From positions 682,001-746,000 of the forward strand of contig NZ_JQNK01000008.1 of the NCBI RefSeq assembly GCF_000745215.1: DNA of 64,000 bases, read 5' to 3'. Below the pieces are notes generated by a model. The model worked only from the letters and a program-made list of their open reading frames with translations, had not been told where the DNA came from and made no database searches. Of this stretch, positions 16,884 through 25,184 are shown one piece after another. Source of the stretch: Methylosinus sp. PW1. GTDB taxonomy: Bacteria; Pseudomonadota; Alphaproteobacteria; Rhizobiales; Beijerinckiaceae. Each line of letters starts with the position of its first letter. Positions within the stretch are counted from its first letter, which is position 1. A program made the position numbers and the translations under genes.

Positions 16884-19040
16884 TCATTCTCCCTTCGTTT
16901 TTCTCGCCCGCCTGCGTCCCGGACCCGCGCCATCCGTCCCCCTCCGCTTCCGCGAGAATGGCGGCCGCAGCTTGTCCTGCACCCATGGCAGCAGGCGGAT
17001 CGGGTGAGGCTGTAGATGCGCCGTCACGATCGGAATCTTCATGATGCTCGGCAGCATGTTGGCGAGCGCGATCGCATCGCAGTAGATTTCCTCGGTCGGG
17101 GTGGCGCCCGAATGCCCCATGATGTCGCTCCGAATCTCGCTATGAATCCCCTTCTGCTTCAATGAATTGCCGAAAGATTTGCGCATCGAATGGATGACCT
17201 TCTTGCGCTCCTTGGCGTCGGGAATGGCTTGGTGCAGCCCGTCGATCAGCTCGTCATAGAGCCGATCGCCCAGAGGTGACGAGGATGTCGGCGATTTGAG
17301 ATCGGGGAAGACCATCTCATAGCCGAGTGCTCTCACGGCCGCGACATAATCGAGAAAGCCGAGGCGGATGAGCTCCGGGTGCAGAACGACCGAGCGTTCG
17401 GAATACAGATTTTTGATGCGCCGAATTTCGCTCGTTCTGATCTTTATATAGTGGAGGCGTTGTAACTTGCCGTCGATCACCGTGTCGACGTAGGCCACGT
17501 CACGGACGGAGAGGCCGCAGATCTCCTCGCGCCGCGCTCCGGTGTAGTGGAGCATGAGCGTCGCGAAATACAGCGCGCGGTGGAAGACGTGCGGGCCGGG
17601 GATCAATATCTCGTCGTCTTTCCAACCGGCGCAGCCGATAAAGAAGGCGAGGCGGAAGATGGCGCCGGCGTCGGCTTCGGTCAGGAGTCCACGCTTCGTG
17701 CGCCCGCGTTCCGTGGACTTGCGACGCATCAGCGTCATGTCGATGTCCCGGTCGAGCTTGTGGCCGCGGCTTCGAATATGGGCGAGGACCTGGCCCAGAA
17801 ATGAAAAATGCCGATTGACCGTTCCGGCGACCAAGCCGCGCTCCGATGGCGGCTTGGCCGCGCCGATCGCGCGAAGCTGATCGAGCGTCCGGTGATTGTC
17901 TCGCGGGCTGCGGCCGTAGCTCTTGGCGACAGCGCCGAAGAGGTCGTCGAGATCGCCCAGGTGCTTCTGGTGGATGTCTTCGAACTCGACGACGCCCTGC
18001 TCGAGGAGGAGCCTCGCGAAAAGCCGCGAAATCTGAGGCGCCTGACGCTGGGATTTCGTGTCCCAGGCCTTGGCGTCCGCATTCTTCTGGATGACCCCCT
18101 CGGCGAGCACGACGAATGGATGCTCGTCGAGCGTCAACGGCTTCGTTCTCGCCGCCTTGGCGGGACTCGGCGTGGGCGCGGGGTCGGCAGGCGGCGGCGC
18201 ATGTTCGTTTCGGGCGCCTTCGGCCGTCGCGGCCGCTTCTCGAGGGACCACAATCGGGGATGAGGCGAGGGGCGCAACGACGAGCCTCGTCTCGGCGTGA
18301 TCGACCGAGTCGCGGGGCGCCTTGGCGTGATCCTTCAGAATGTCGGCGATGGTCTTCTCGATCTCGACGCGCACGCCGTCATGCCGGCGCTCCGACTGAA
18401 AATTCGCCTCGGCGAAGGCCCGGTAGACCGTCTCCTGCGCGAGCGCGAGATTCATCGGATTGGGCTCGCCGCCGACCTCCTCGACGAGCGTCGCGAGCCG
18501 CTCCTGCTTTTCGGCGGCGACGTTTTGGCGCTGCATGAGATCGAGCATGAAGGCGATCTCGGCGATCTCGTCCGGCCCCATCCCCTGCGCCGCCATTTGC
18601 GCGGCGGAGCGCTCGTCGACGGCGGCGGCGCGTCCGCGCGTCTCGAGCAGGCGATAGACGTGCCCCATCACGCGCTCGCTGCGGCGGCTCTTCTCGGGAT
18701 CGAAATCGTTCTCCGTGCGTTCGCGCGCCGCCACGGCCTCGAGCTTGTCGAGGTGCTGCGTGAAGACGATGCGGAACACCTTCTGAATTTGCTGCTGCGA
18801 GAGGCGACTGGTCATGGCGGCCGGAAAAAAACAACGATCGGCGAGCGCGGAAATCTGGCCGGCGAGGTAGCGCGCTCTCCCGGGGTTGCTGGTGCGCAGG
18901 CCGAGAATCAGCGTCGCAGAATTTCTCGATTCCGCAAGCGCCGATGGCAGTCGCCGCCGCCAATAATAGAACGCTCCGCGACGCACGACATGGGGTATGG
19001 CGGGCACGAAAATCTCCGTGGTGTACCAGCCATGTGTCAC
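16884..19040 (-). CDS. large tyrosine site-specific integrase, copy 1 (island A)
   Basis: 718 residues. N-terminal YWRRRLPSALAESRNSATLI matches the DUF6538 arm seen in large integrases. Middle: coiled, Ala/Pro-rich linker. C-terminal catalytic domain: Arg in TGARREEICGLSVRDV, HSMRKSFGNSLKQKG (His-x-x-Arg), MGHSGATPTEEIYCDAI (Gly-His and the Tyr nucleophile). Start at a GTG (19040) where homology with copy 2 begins to be coding. It reads away from an 18-bp copy of the tRNA-Gln 3' end (19105-19122), so it probably catalyses insertion at that tRNA. The other copy at 59414-61570 differs at about ten residues, with no indels. Confidence 0.9.
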   Translation of the reverse strand: MTHGWYTTEIFVPAIPHVVRRGAFYYWRRRLPSALAESRNSATLILGLRTSNPGRARYLAGQISALADRCFFPAAMTSRLSQQQIQKVFRIVFTQHLDKLEAVAARERTENDFDPEKSRRSERVMGHVYRLLETRGRAAAVDERSAAQMAAQGMGPDEIAEIAFMLDLMQRQNVAAEKQERLATLVEEVGGEPNPMNLALAQETVYRAFAEANFQSERRHDGVRVEIEKTIADILKDHAKAPRDSVDHAETRLVVAPLASSPIVVPREAAATAEGARNEHAPPPADPAPTPSPAKAARTKPLTLDEHPFVVLAEGVIQKNADAKAWDTKSQRQAPQISRLFARLLLEQGVVEFEDIHQKHLGDLDDLFGAVAKSYGRSPRDNHRTLDQLRAIGAAKPPSERGLVAGTVNRHFSFLGQVLAHIRSRGHKLDRDIDMTLMRRKSTERGRTKRGLLTEADAGAIFRLAFFIGCAGWKDDEILIPGPHVFHRALYFATLMLHYTGARREEICGLSVRDVAYVDTVIDGKLQRLHYIKIRTSEIRRIKNLYSERSVVLHPELIRLGFLDYVAAVRALGYEMVFPDLKSPTSSSPLGDRLYDELIDGLHQAIPDAKERKKVIHSMRKSFGNSLKQKGIHSEIRSDIMGHSGATPTEEIYCDAIALANMLPSIMKIPIVTAHLQPHPIRLLPWVQDKLRPPFSRKRRGTDGAGPGRRRARKTKGE

Positions 19041-19104
19041 ACGGATGTGGAAACGCGCCCCAGCTGAGGCGGTTTTCTAGCGATTCCAATTATTTGCGGA
19101 ATTC

Positions 19105-19122
19105 TGGCTGGGGCGGGAGGAT
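19105..19122. other. attachment-site copy (tRNA-Gln 3' end), internal junction of tandem islands
   Basis: The 18 bases from the CCA-encoding end of tRNA-Gln (TGGCTGGGGCGGGAGGAT on the + strand) recur here outside any tRNA. This marks the boundary between the left island (integrase copy 1) and the 42.5-kb island that ends at the intact tRNA. Confidence 0.85.
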
Positions 19123-19353
19123 ACTGCCCCCGGGCGCCAGAATGCGCAAGTCATTGGCGTCGCATCACGTCCGGCGATGTTGGCCGAGTGGTGTCACGCG
19201 CATTTGTAGCACGCTGGCGCCGCGACGCAATTTTTGATCCGCCGCGGCTATCTTTGAGACAGAGTGCGATCGGTCGGCTCGGTCCCCAAATGGTCGCGGC
19301 GGCGAATGGCGCGCATGGCTGGCTCGGATTGAGCCGGCGAGCCTCGTCGCAGA

Positions 19354-19720
19354 TCATCGTGCGGCAGGAGTTGGCGCGGCGGGGTTGATGAGGCCGGCGT
19401 CGCGCAGACGGTGCCAAAACCCCACCGGAGTGATCTCATCCATGGCGGCGCGATCTTCTGCAATTCGGCTCGGACGGCTCGCGCCGGGTATCACCGCCGC
19501 GACCGCCGGATGAGCGAGCGAGAATTGCAGCCCGGCCGCCTTCATGCCGACGCCGTGCTCGTCGGCGATCGCCTTGATCCGCGCCACCTTGTCGAGAACG
19601 GCAGGCGTCGCCGGCGCATATTTGAAATTGGGACCACCGACCAGCGCGTCCGAGCTGTAGGAGCCGCCGACGATGATGCGCAGACCGCGTTCCGCCGCCA
19701 CCGGCGTCACACACTGAAGC
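19354..19720 (-). pseudogene. aldo/keto reductase C-terminal fragment
   Basis: About 120 codons read CVTPVAAERGLRIIVGGSYS, GGPNFKYAPATPAVLDKVAR, GVGMKAAGLQFSLAHPAVAA, VIPGASRPSRIAEDRAAM and VGFWHRLRDAGLI. This is the end of the D-threo-aldose 1-dehydrogenase-like aldo/keto reductases. The catalytic Asp-Tyr-Lys-His part, about 200 residues, is missing; the frame runs on rightwards but loses similarity near 19715. It sits just inside the island's left border and is a relic. Confidence 0.75.
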
Positions 19721-19921
19721 GCCTTTTGGTGATGGAGATCACATTTTCGGAACGCTGTTTCAATTTCGACCCGTCTGATTGACCTATAAAGGGCATCCGT
19801 TGCCCGAGATGATGTTTTCCTCATCCGCACACTCGTGGCGTCAGGAGGGCCATTTGCGGGCGTTTTAGACGCATGCTTGTTTTTTGACGTATTTCGGATG
19901 CTTGAGCGCTGCCGGATGGGC

Positions 19922-22900
19922 TCACGTTTCGGGCAATAATATGGAGCCATCCGACTCTTCAACGGGTGGAGGCATCTCGTCTCGGAGGAATAGACGTTCG
20001 ATCGCCGACCGCACAGCGTTTTGCACGTCATCCGATTTCTCGCCGTGTAACATTTGCCGTAGCTCGGCGACATCCGTTTCTGAATCGCCTGCCGGCCAGA
20101 GGGCCGATTCCGCTAACTTTCGCTTTCGCTGCATGAGGCTTTGCAGGAGGCAGTCGAACGTATTCTCGCGGTAGCCGGGGTGTATCGCCATCGGCAGATG
20201 AATAGATATTGGACGTGTTTGTCCGAGGCGATGTACGCGGTCGTTACATTGCTCTTCGACCGCCGGATTCCACCATCGGGATAGATGGATCACGTGCGTG
20301 GCCGCTGTGAGCGTGAGGCCGACGCCGGCGGCTTTTGGGCCGAGAACGAGAATATCGAATCCCTGATCTTGCTCCAGATGCCTTTGGAAACGATTCACGA
20401 TCGCCTGTCGCTGACGGATAGGCGTATCGCCATTGATTAGGTCGATCCTGTCCAGGCCGAACTCGGCGCGGGCCAGTTCGATGAACCGATATTGCATCTC
20501 ACGATGCTCGATGAAGACGAGGACGCGCTCTCCCTTCCGAGCGATGGCGGCAAGGATGTCGAATGTGGCGGCTAGCCGCGCGGAAGCGCTGACAAAATCG
20601 CTGGCGGAAGCCTGCACGTGCAAGCCAGGATGCACGGACACGGAGCGTATGTGATGCAGAGCTTTCAGCGCCGCGCCCAAGCCTCCTTGAGCGAGTTTCA
20701 ACCTCGCGTCGTCATAGGCGATAACTTGGTCTTCTGGCATAAGACGGGGATGGAGGCGTCGTGTCTTTTTGGGTAGATCGCTAGCGACCAAGTTTTTGAT
20801 GCGACGAATGGCGAGCGCCGGATGTTCGCCTGCCGACTTGAAAACGCGCGCGTGCAACTCGTTCATATTTTCGCCGTCAGGCGTTCCATAGCGACCGCGG
20901 AACTCCGCGAGAGTCCCGAGCGCTCCCGACGAGAGCTGTTCCATGACGGCCCACAGGTCGACGGCGCTATTTTCGATCGGCGTGCCCGTAAGGCCGATAC
21001 GAAAGTCCGCCTTCATGAAAAGCGCCGCCTGCGCGCGAAGACTCGTCGGGTTCTTCAGCGTTTGAATCTCGTCGAAGACGAGCGCGCTGAAGCGAATACG
21101 ACCCAGTGAATGCTGGTAATTGGTCAGCGTCGTATACGTCGTGAGCAACCAGAATCGGTGGGCGCGGCCTTCCTCGATTGCCTCTGTCAGGAATCCGAGA
21201 TCGAGCTTCGTTTCGCCGCTGTCGATGTCGCGGCCGGCTTTTCCGGCAATTTTTCGGCTGGAGATTGCGCTTCCATAGAGACGAATGAGATGCCCGAGAC
21301 CTGGTTCCTCGACGTGACGAGCGACCTCTTGTTCCCAGTTCTCCAGCAACGACGTCGGCGCAATGATGAGCACGGGGCCGCGCTGCTCTGCGCCTTGCTG
21401 CGCCATGTGCGATTTCAGCCAGACGAGAAAGGCGATTGTCTGAAGCGTCTTGCCGAGCCCCTGTTCGTCGGCGTTGAGAATGCCAGGGAGGCCCGCGCGC
21501 CACGCATCGACTTGCCACTCGAAGCTCTCGATTTGATGCTGCTTCAGAGGCGTGCGAATGGAGGTCGGCGGGCTGGCGGGAATGAGCGGGTGTCGGGGAT
21601 CCAGCTTCGAGAACCATTCGAGTTGCTCGAAGTTTTTCTTTCCGTCGAGGACATATGGCCCTTTGTCCTGGAGTGGCTTGTCGTCGGTCTGGTCTTGCGT
21701 CTGTCTTTTTCTGTCGAGATGCGCATCAATTGTCGTGAGCGTTTCCGGACGAGCCGGCAGCGGGACATCGTCGAGGAAAACGGCCTCCTGACCACGCTCT
21801 ATTGCGGCACGGACTTCGTCACGCAAACCCTCCAATCGTTCCGTCGGAAGATCGTCCAGCGCCTCCGCCACCCGACGCGCAAATTCTTCAGGCATCCATG
21901 TCGTTTCGCTGTTTTTGAAGCCATCGATGGTCGGCTTCTGAAACAGCGCAATTCCTGTGACGCGTTCCGAAAACTCGCGCGTCTCGACGAAGAGGGGACC
22001 GGCGGCGGCTTCGATGGCTTCTTCTTCCGCTTCGGGGCTCAGATTGTCGAGCTTGCCGTCGCGCCGCAGCGCCGCCTCGACGGCTTCCGTGATGCGAGGG
22101 CGTGGATTTCTGATAAACGCTTCGCGTTCGGCTTTCGGAGCGCGCTGCATTTCGGCCATCACATCGAGGGCAGGCAAAGCTGATCGGTCTATAACGAGGA
22201 AACTGCCCGGTCGTAAACGATAGGCCGGCAGTCCGCCGCGCTCTCGAACTCGCCGTTGAAAGACGCCGAGATCCGGCCCGTCAAGCTCGCTGTCGCTCTC
22301 GGAGACGACGGCATCGTCTCCGGCGTCGTTGATGCGCCTGCTCGAAAAAGGCAGCACGTCGAAGTCATCGCCAACGCCGTTCGAAGCGATCGAGAGACGA
22401 TCGGCCATGCGCACCTGGAGGCCGGAGAGAAAATCGGTCATCGAAACTTTGGCCGCGTGACTCGCATCTCCAACGCGCACGCCGGGATCGAGCGCTTGGC
22501 GAAATCTCGCCAAGGCGCCCCAATGATCGACATCACCGCCGCCAGGCGGGAAGGATTCGGCGACATCGAGCGCGTCGAGAAGCCACAACGGCAAACGCCG
22601 CGGACCGTCGGATGTCTCGAGGATAGAACCTATTCGCCGGGGCGCCTGCCGCTGACCGTGCCTGAACCACTCCGCTTTGAGCCGGAAGTTTGGCGTGCCG
22701 ACAAGACCTTCGGCATCTGTCTTCAGGGTGAGGTCGACGATCTGCGGCAGGCCGAGGATATGCGCCGCCTCGCCGGATAGCCCCGCCGCGAGGCGGTGAG
22801 AGAGGCGGATGTGATCGGCGCTGATGTTCAGCTCGTCCGGAGTGTCGCCTGCAAGCGCCCTGAGGTCGGCGACAGCAATGAGAAGCTCGCGGTCGGCCGG

Positions 22901-23017
22901 GGGCAGTCGTGTGAGGTCGCGCTTTTTCTCGTGCGATAATAGGCGGCTCAGCAGACCCTCGCGAGGCCGCTTCAGGGTGAGGTGAACGCCTGTCTTGTCG
23001 AATTGAAAATCGAACAT
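19922..23017 (-). CDS. zorD: Zorya ZorD: SNF2/DEAD-like helicase
   Basis: 1031 residues. The N-terminal half (about 1-490) is a ZorD-type regulatory region with no named catalytic motif. RecA1 carries Walker A LNADEQGLGKTLQTIAFLVW near residue 515, LVFDEIQTLKNP as motif II (DEIQ rather than DEAH) and IGLTGTPIENS as motif III. RecA2 carries VLVFIEHREMQYRFIEL, AAGVGLTLTAATHVIHLSRW and WWNPAVEEQCNDRVHRLGQT. In the published system ZorD is the nucleic-acid-degrading effector helper that acts with ZorC after the ZorAB motor senses envelope perturbation by phage. Last gene of the operon, 8 bases after zorC, with GAGG before the ATG. Confidence 0.92.
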   Translation of the reverse strand: MFDFQFDKTGVHLTLKRPREGLLSRLLSHEKKRDLTRLPPADRELLIAVADLRALAGDTPDELNISADHIRLSHRLAAGLSGEAAHILGLPQIVDLTLKTDAEGLVGTPNFRLKAEWFRHGQRQAPRRIGSILETSDGPRRLPLWLLDALDVAESFPPGGGDVDHWGALARFRQALDPGVRVGDASHAAKVSMTDFLSGLQVRMADRLSIASNGVGDDFDVLPFSSRRINDAGDDAVVSESDSELDGPDLGVFQRRVRERGGLPAYRLRPGSFLVIDRSALPALDVMAEMQRAPKAEREAFIRNPRPRITEAVEAALRRDGKLDNLSPEAEEEAIEAAAGPLFVETREFSERVTGIALFQKPTIDGFKNSETTWMPEEFARRVAEALDDLPTERLEGLRDEVRAAIERGQEAVFLDDVPLPARPETLTTIDAHLDRKRQTQDQTDDKPLQDKGPYVLDGKKNFEQLEWFSKLDPRHPLIPASPPTSIRTPLKQHQIESFEWQVDAWRAGLPGILNADEQGLGKTLQTIAFLVWLKSHMAQQGAEQRGPVLIIAPTSLLENWEQEVARHVEEPGLGHLIRLYGSAISSRKIAGKAGRDIDSGETKLDLGFLTEAIEEGRAHRFWLLTTYTTLTNYQHSLGRIRFSALVFDEIQTLKNPTSLRAQAALFMKADFRIGLTGTPIENSAVDLWAVMEQLSSGALGTLAEFRGRYGTPDGENMNELHARVFKSAGEHPALAIRRIKNLVASDLPKKTRRLHPRLMPEDQVIAYDDARLKLAQGGLGAALKALHHIRSVSVHPGLHVQASASDFVSASARLAATFDILAAIARKGERVLVFIEHREMQYRFIELARAEFGLDRIDLINGDTPIRQRQAIVNRFQRHLEQDQGFDILVLGPKAAGVGLTLTAATHVIHLSRWWNPAVEEQCNDRVHRLGQTRPISIHLPMAIHPGYRENTFDCLLQSLMQRKRKLAESALWPAGDSETDVAELRQMLHGEKSDDVQNAVRSAIERLFLRDEMPPPVEESDGSILLPET

Positions 23018-23025
23018 GTCAACCT

Positions 23026-24324
23026 CTAAATTCGTTCTAAGACCCAGCCTTGCCAGTTTCCACGATGAGACTTCGCCGAGTTGCTTTTGCGCAGGATCAG
23101 GTCACAATCATATTCCAGCTGGTAGAGTTTCGGCGCGCCTTTGTTACTTTCTTCGAAAACATGAACTTTGTAGTCGTGCGAACCTTCGACGATGATCTTT
23201 TTGCCGATTTTCAAAATCAACAAAGATGTCTCCGCGCGATTTCCGCCTGCGGTCTGCCGTCCGAAGGCCAGAGCGCCTCGGGAGCCCTTGGAACGCAGCC
23301 GTTTGGTCGCAAGTTCGACGCCGCTGCCGCTGAACGCCACCCAGGCTGCATCTACCCGCTTCTGCTCGTGAAGACCGAGCCAGAATTTGCGGCGAGGCTC
23401 CCACATGTGACTTACCTCGACCGCCGAAACCACATCCAGGAAAAATCGAATGTTTTCGCCCGTGAGCCAACGCATGAGAATATCGAGGTGGGCCTTGGGC
23501 GCACCCGCCCAGGCGCCGCCGCCGTCAACCCGAGGGTCGCCGTAAAGACCGAGCAGGCTTTCGGTGATGAATGCGAGATCGTTCGGCGGCGGATCTTGTT
23601 TCAACCATGGCTCGATGACGGCCGTGATTGCTTCTGCGGCGCCGGACATTCTCGCCTGCTGTCCGGCCGGCTTCAACCAGGCGAATAGCCGCTCCAATCC
23701 CGTCCTGCCTTTCAGCGCAGGCCGCATCTTTTCGACAAAGGCGAGATGCGCATGGTCCATCACGCCCGGCGCATGCGGGCTGCGCAGACCGATTTCCTTC
23801 AGTTCGTTCCAACAAACCTCCATGCCCATCATTTTCGTGGCGATGGCCGCAGGCGCTCGGGCAGGATCGAGAGTTTCAGGGATGTTTTCGACGAGCTGCT
23901 TTCCCGCGGAGCCGACGCGCGGGAGAGCGCGTGTCATCGCTTTTGCCAGGCGCTTCGTGTGGTCGGCTCCTGGCTGATAGGAACCGAGATAAACCGACAG
24001 CATGGAATCGAGAAATGTGTGCTTCGTCGACGCCTCGATTTCGGCGTAATAAAATTCGCGAAGCTCCAACAGTTCGGAGCGATTTCGTCGCTCGGGGTCG
24101 AAGAGCGCCACCGCCGCGGAGGTGACGAATGACATGGGCGTGTCATCCCATTGATCGGCGTTCCAACGACGAAGCATTTCCTGAACAAGACGTTCTCGGT
24201 CTTTCTCATGCGGCGTGGCGACGACGTCGGGCCATCGGTCGACAATGTGATTCTTGCTGCTCGCCAGTAAATTGAGATCAGGCAGAGCCAGAATATTGAG
24301 ATCCGGCGGCGCTGCGAATTTCAT
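23026..24324 (-). CDS. zorC: Zorya ZorC: EH-signature domain protein
   Basis: 432 residues. The assignment rests on position between zorB and zorD and on the C-terminal part RFFLDVVSAVEVSHMWEPRR, KFWLGLHEQKRVDAAWVAFS, typical of the EH_Signature family. It is soluble, with no signal peptide or membrane segment. Published work describes ZorC as a DNA-binding cytosolic effector component recruited by the ZorAB tail. Start ATG overlaps the zorB stop (ATGA at 24321-24324) behind GGGAGGGG. Confidence 0.9.
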   Translation of the reverse strand: MKFAAPPDLNILALPDLNLLASSKNHIVDRWPDVVATPHEKDRERLVQEMLRRWNADQWDDTPMSFVTSAAVALFDPERRNRSELLELREFYYAEIEASTKHTFLDSMLSVYLGSYQPGADHTKRLAKAMTRALPRVGSAGKQLVENIPETLDPARAPAAIATKMMGMEVCWNELKEIGLRSPHAPGVMDHAHLAFVEKMRPALKGRTGLERLFAWLKPAGQQARMSGAAEAITAVIEPWLKQDPPPNDLAFITESLLGLYGDPRVDGGGAWAGAPKAHLDILMRWLTGENIRFFLDVVSAVEVSHMWEPRRKFWLGLHEQKRVDAAWVAFSGSGVELATKRLRSKGSRGALAFGRQTAGGNRAETSLLILKIGKKIIVEGSHDYKVHVFEESNKGAPKLYQLEYDCDLILRKSNSAKSHRGNWQGWVLERI

Positions 24325-25184
24325 CTGGCCCCTCCCGCGGCGACGCCTTTCCGCAAATCGTCCTGCACTTTCCGAATCTCATCGATAGAGCGTGGGGAAT
24401 ACATGATGATGCGCAGATCGATGCGACGGTTCATGGCCTTGCCCTCCGTCGTGCGGTTGTCGGCCACAGGACGCATCTTGCCATATCCCGCGACAGAAAG
24501 GACCGGCTGCTGACGATTGTTGCGGTGCTCGACCAGGGTCGGTTCGCGTTTCAACATCGCGAAGAAGGTCTCGTTGGCGCGGCTGGTGGACAGTGTGAGG
24601 TTGTTATTGTCCTGCCCGTCCGAATCGGTGTGCCCTTCGATCTGGACAGCCTCGATCGCCGCGCCGGCGGCGTTGCAGCCGTTGTTCCAGGAAGAGAGAC
24701 GGCCGAGCGTGTAACAGGGCAGCACCTCGCCGAGGCGCGCCGCAATCGTTTCGACGATGCGGCGCTTGTCGGGTCGCAATTCGCTCGAGCCTGTCGGAAA
24801 GAGACCGTCACCCTTGAAACGAAGGGCGTCCATTTCTTCGCTGATCACGACTTGCAAGTCCGGAAAGTCGGTCCGCAGCTTTGATTGTAAGTCTTGCAGG
24901 ATACGCCGTCGCTCCGCCGCCACCGCTCCGAGATAGGTCTCTATCGGATTGTTCTTGAGCCGTTCCACTTGCTCCTTTAGGCTTTTCACTTCGTCTCGGA
25001 GCGCGTTGCGCTCGTTGACGACGCGATCATGGTCCTTGCGCGAGACGCTGTCCGGCTTGAGTTGGGAAGCAAAAAACGCAAGAAGAATCATGACAATGAA
25101 AAGGAAGCTTACCGTCATGTCCGTCATGGACACGAAGGCGGATTCTTCTTCGTCCTCATGCTGGCGCCGTCGAACGGCTCTCAC
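24321..25184 (-). CDS. zorB: Zorya ZorB: MotB/OmpA-like stator protein
   Basis: 287 residues from a GTG at 25184 that overlaps the zorA stop, with AGGAGG seven bases before it. A short cytoplasmic tail precedes one membrane helix, SMTDMTVSFLFIVMILLAFF, whose Asp is in the position of the MotB proton-carrying residue. A coiled coil follows (DRVVNERNALRDEVKSLKEQ), then an OmpA-like peptidoglycan-binding domain with IQVEGHTDSDGQDNNNL-like core (VQIEGHTDSDG) and MNRRIDLRI. It anchors the ZorA channel to the cell wall. Confidence 0.93.
   Translation of the reverse strand: MRAVRRRQHEDEEESAFVSMTDMTVSFLFIVMILLAFFASQLKPDSVSRKDHDRVVNERNALRDEVKSLKEQVERLKNNPIETYLGAVAAERRRILQDLQSKLRTDFPDLQVVISEEMDALRFKGDGLFPTGSSELRPDKRRIVETIAARLGEVLPCYTLGRLSSWNNGCNAAGAAIEAVQIEGHTDSDGQDNNNLTLSTSRANETFFAMLKREPTLVEHRNNRQQPVLSVAGYGKMRPVADNRTTEGKAMNRRIDLRIIMYSPRSIDEIRKVQDDLRKGVAAGGAR

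Larger units (their letters stand above)
16882..19122. repeat. 2,241-bp direct repeat, left copy (integrase plus att)
   Basis: Aligned without gaps to 59412-61652 at a constant offset of 42,530 bases. It starts right at the integrase stop and ends within the tRNA-derived core. Beyond 19122 the sequence diverges from the tRNA gene. The repeat is the shared right end of two related islands inserted in tandem. Confidence 0.9.

Noticed and set aside
15845..17044. 399-codon plus-strand frame across the IS110 element and integrase end
   Set aside because: Antisense to the IS110 transposase; it crosses an element boundary and has no domain.
19735..19790. CRISPR-like GTTTCAAT tract
   Set aside because: Only one occurrence, no spacer-repeat periodicity and no cas genes in the window.
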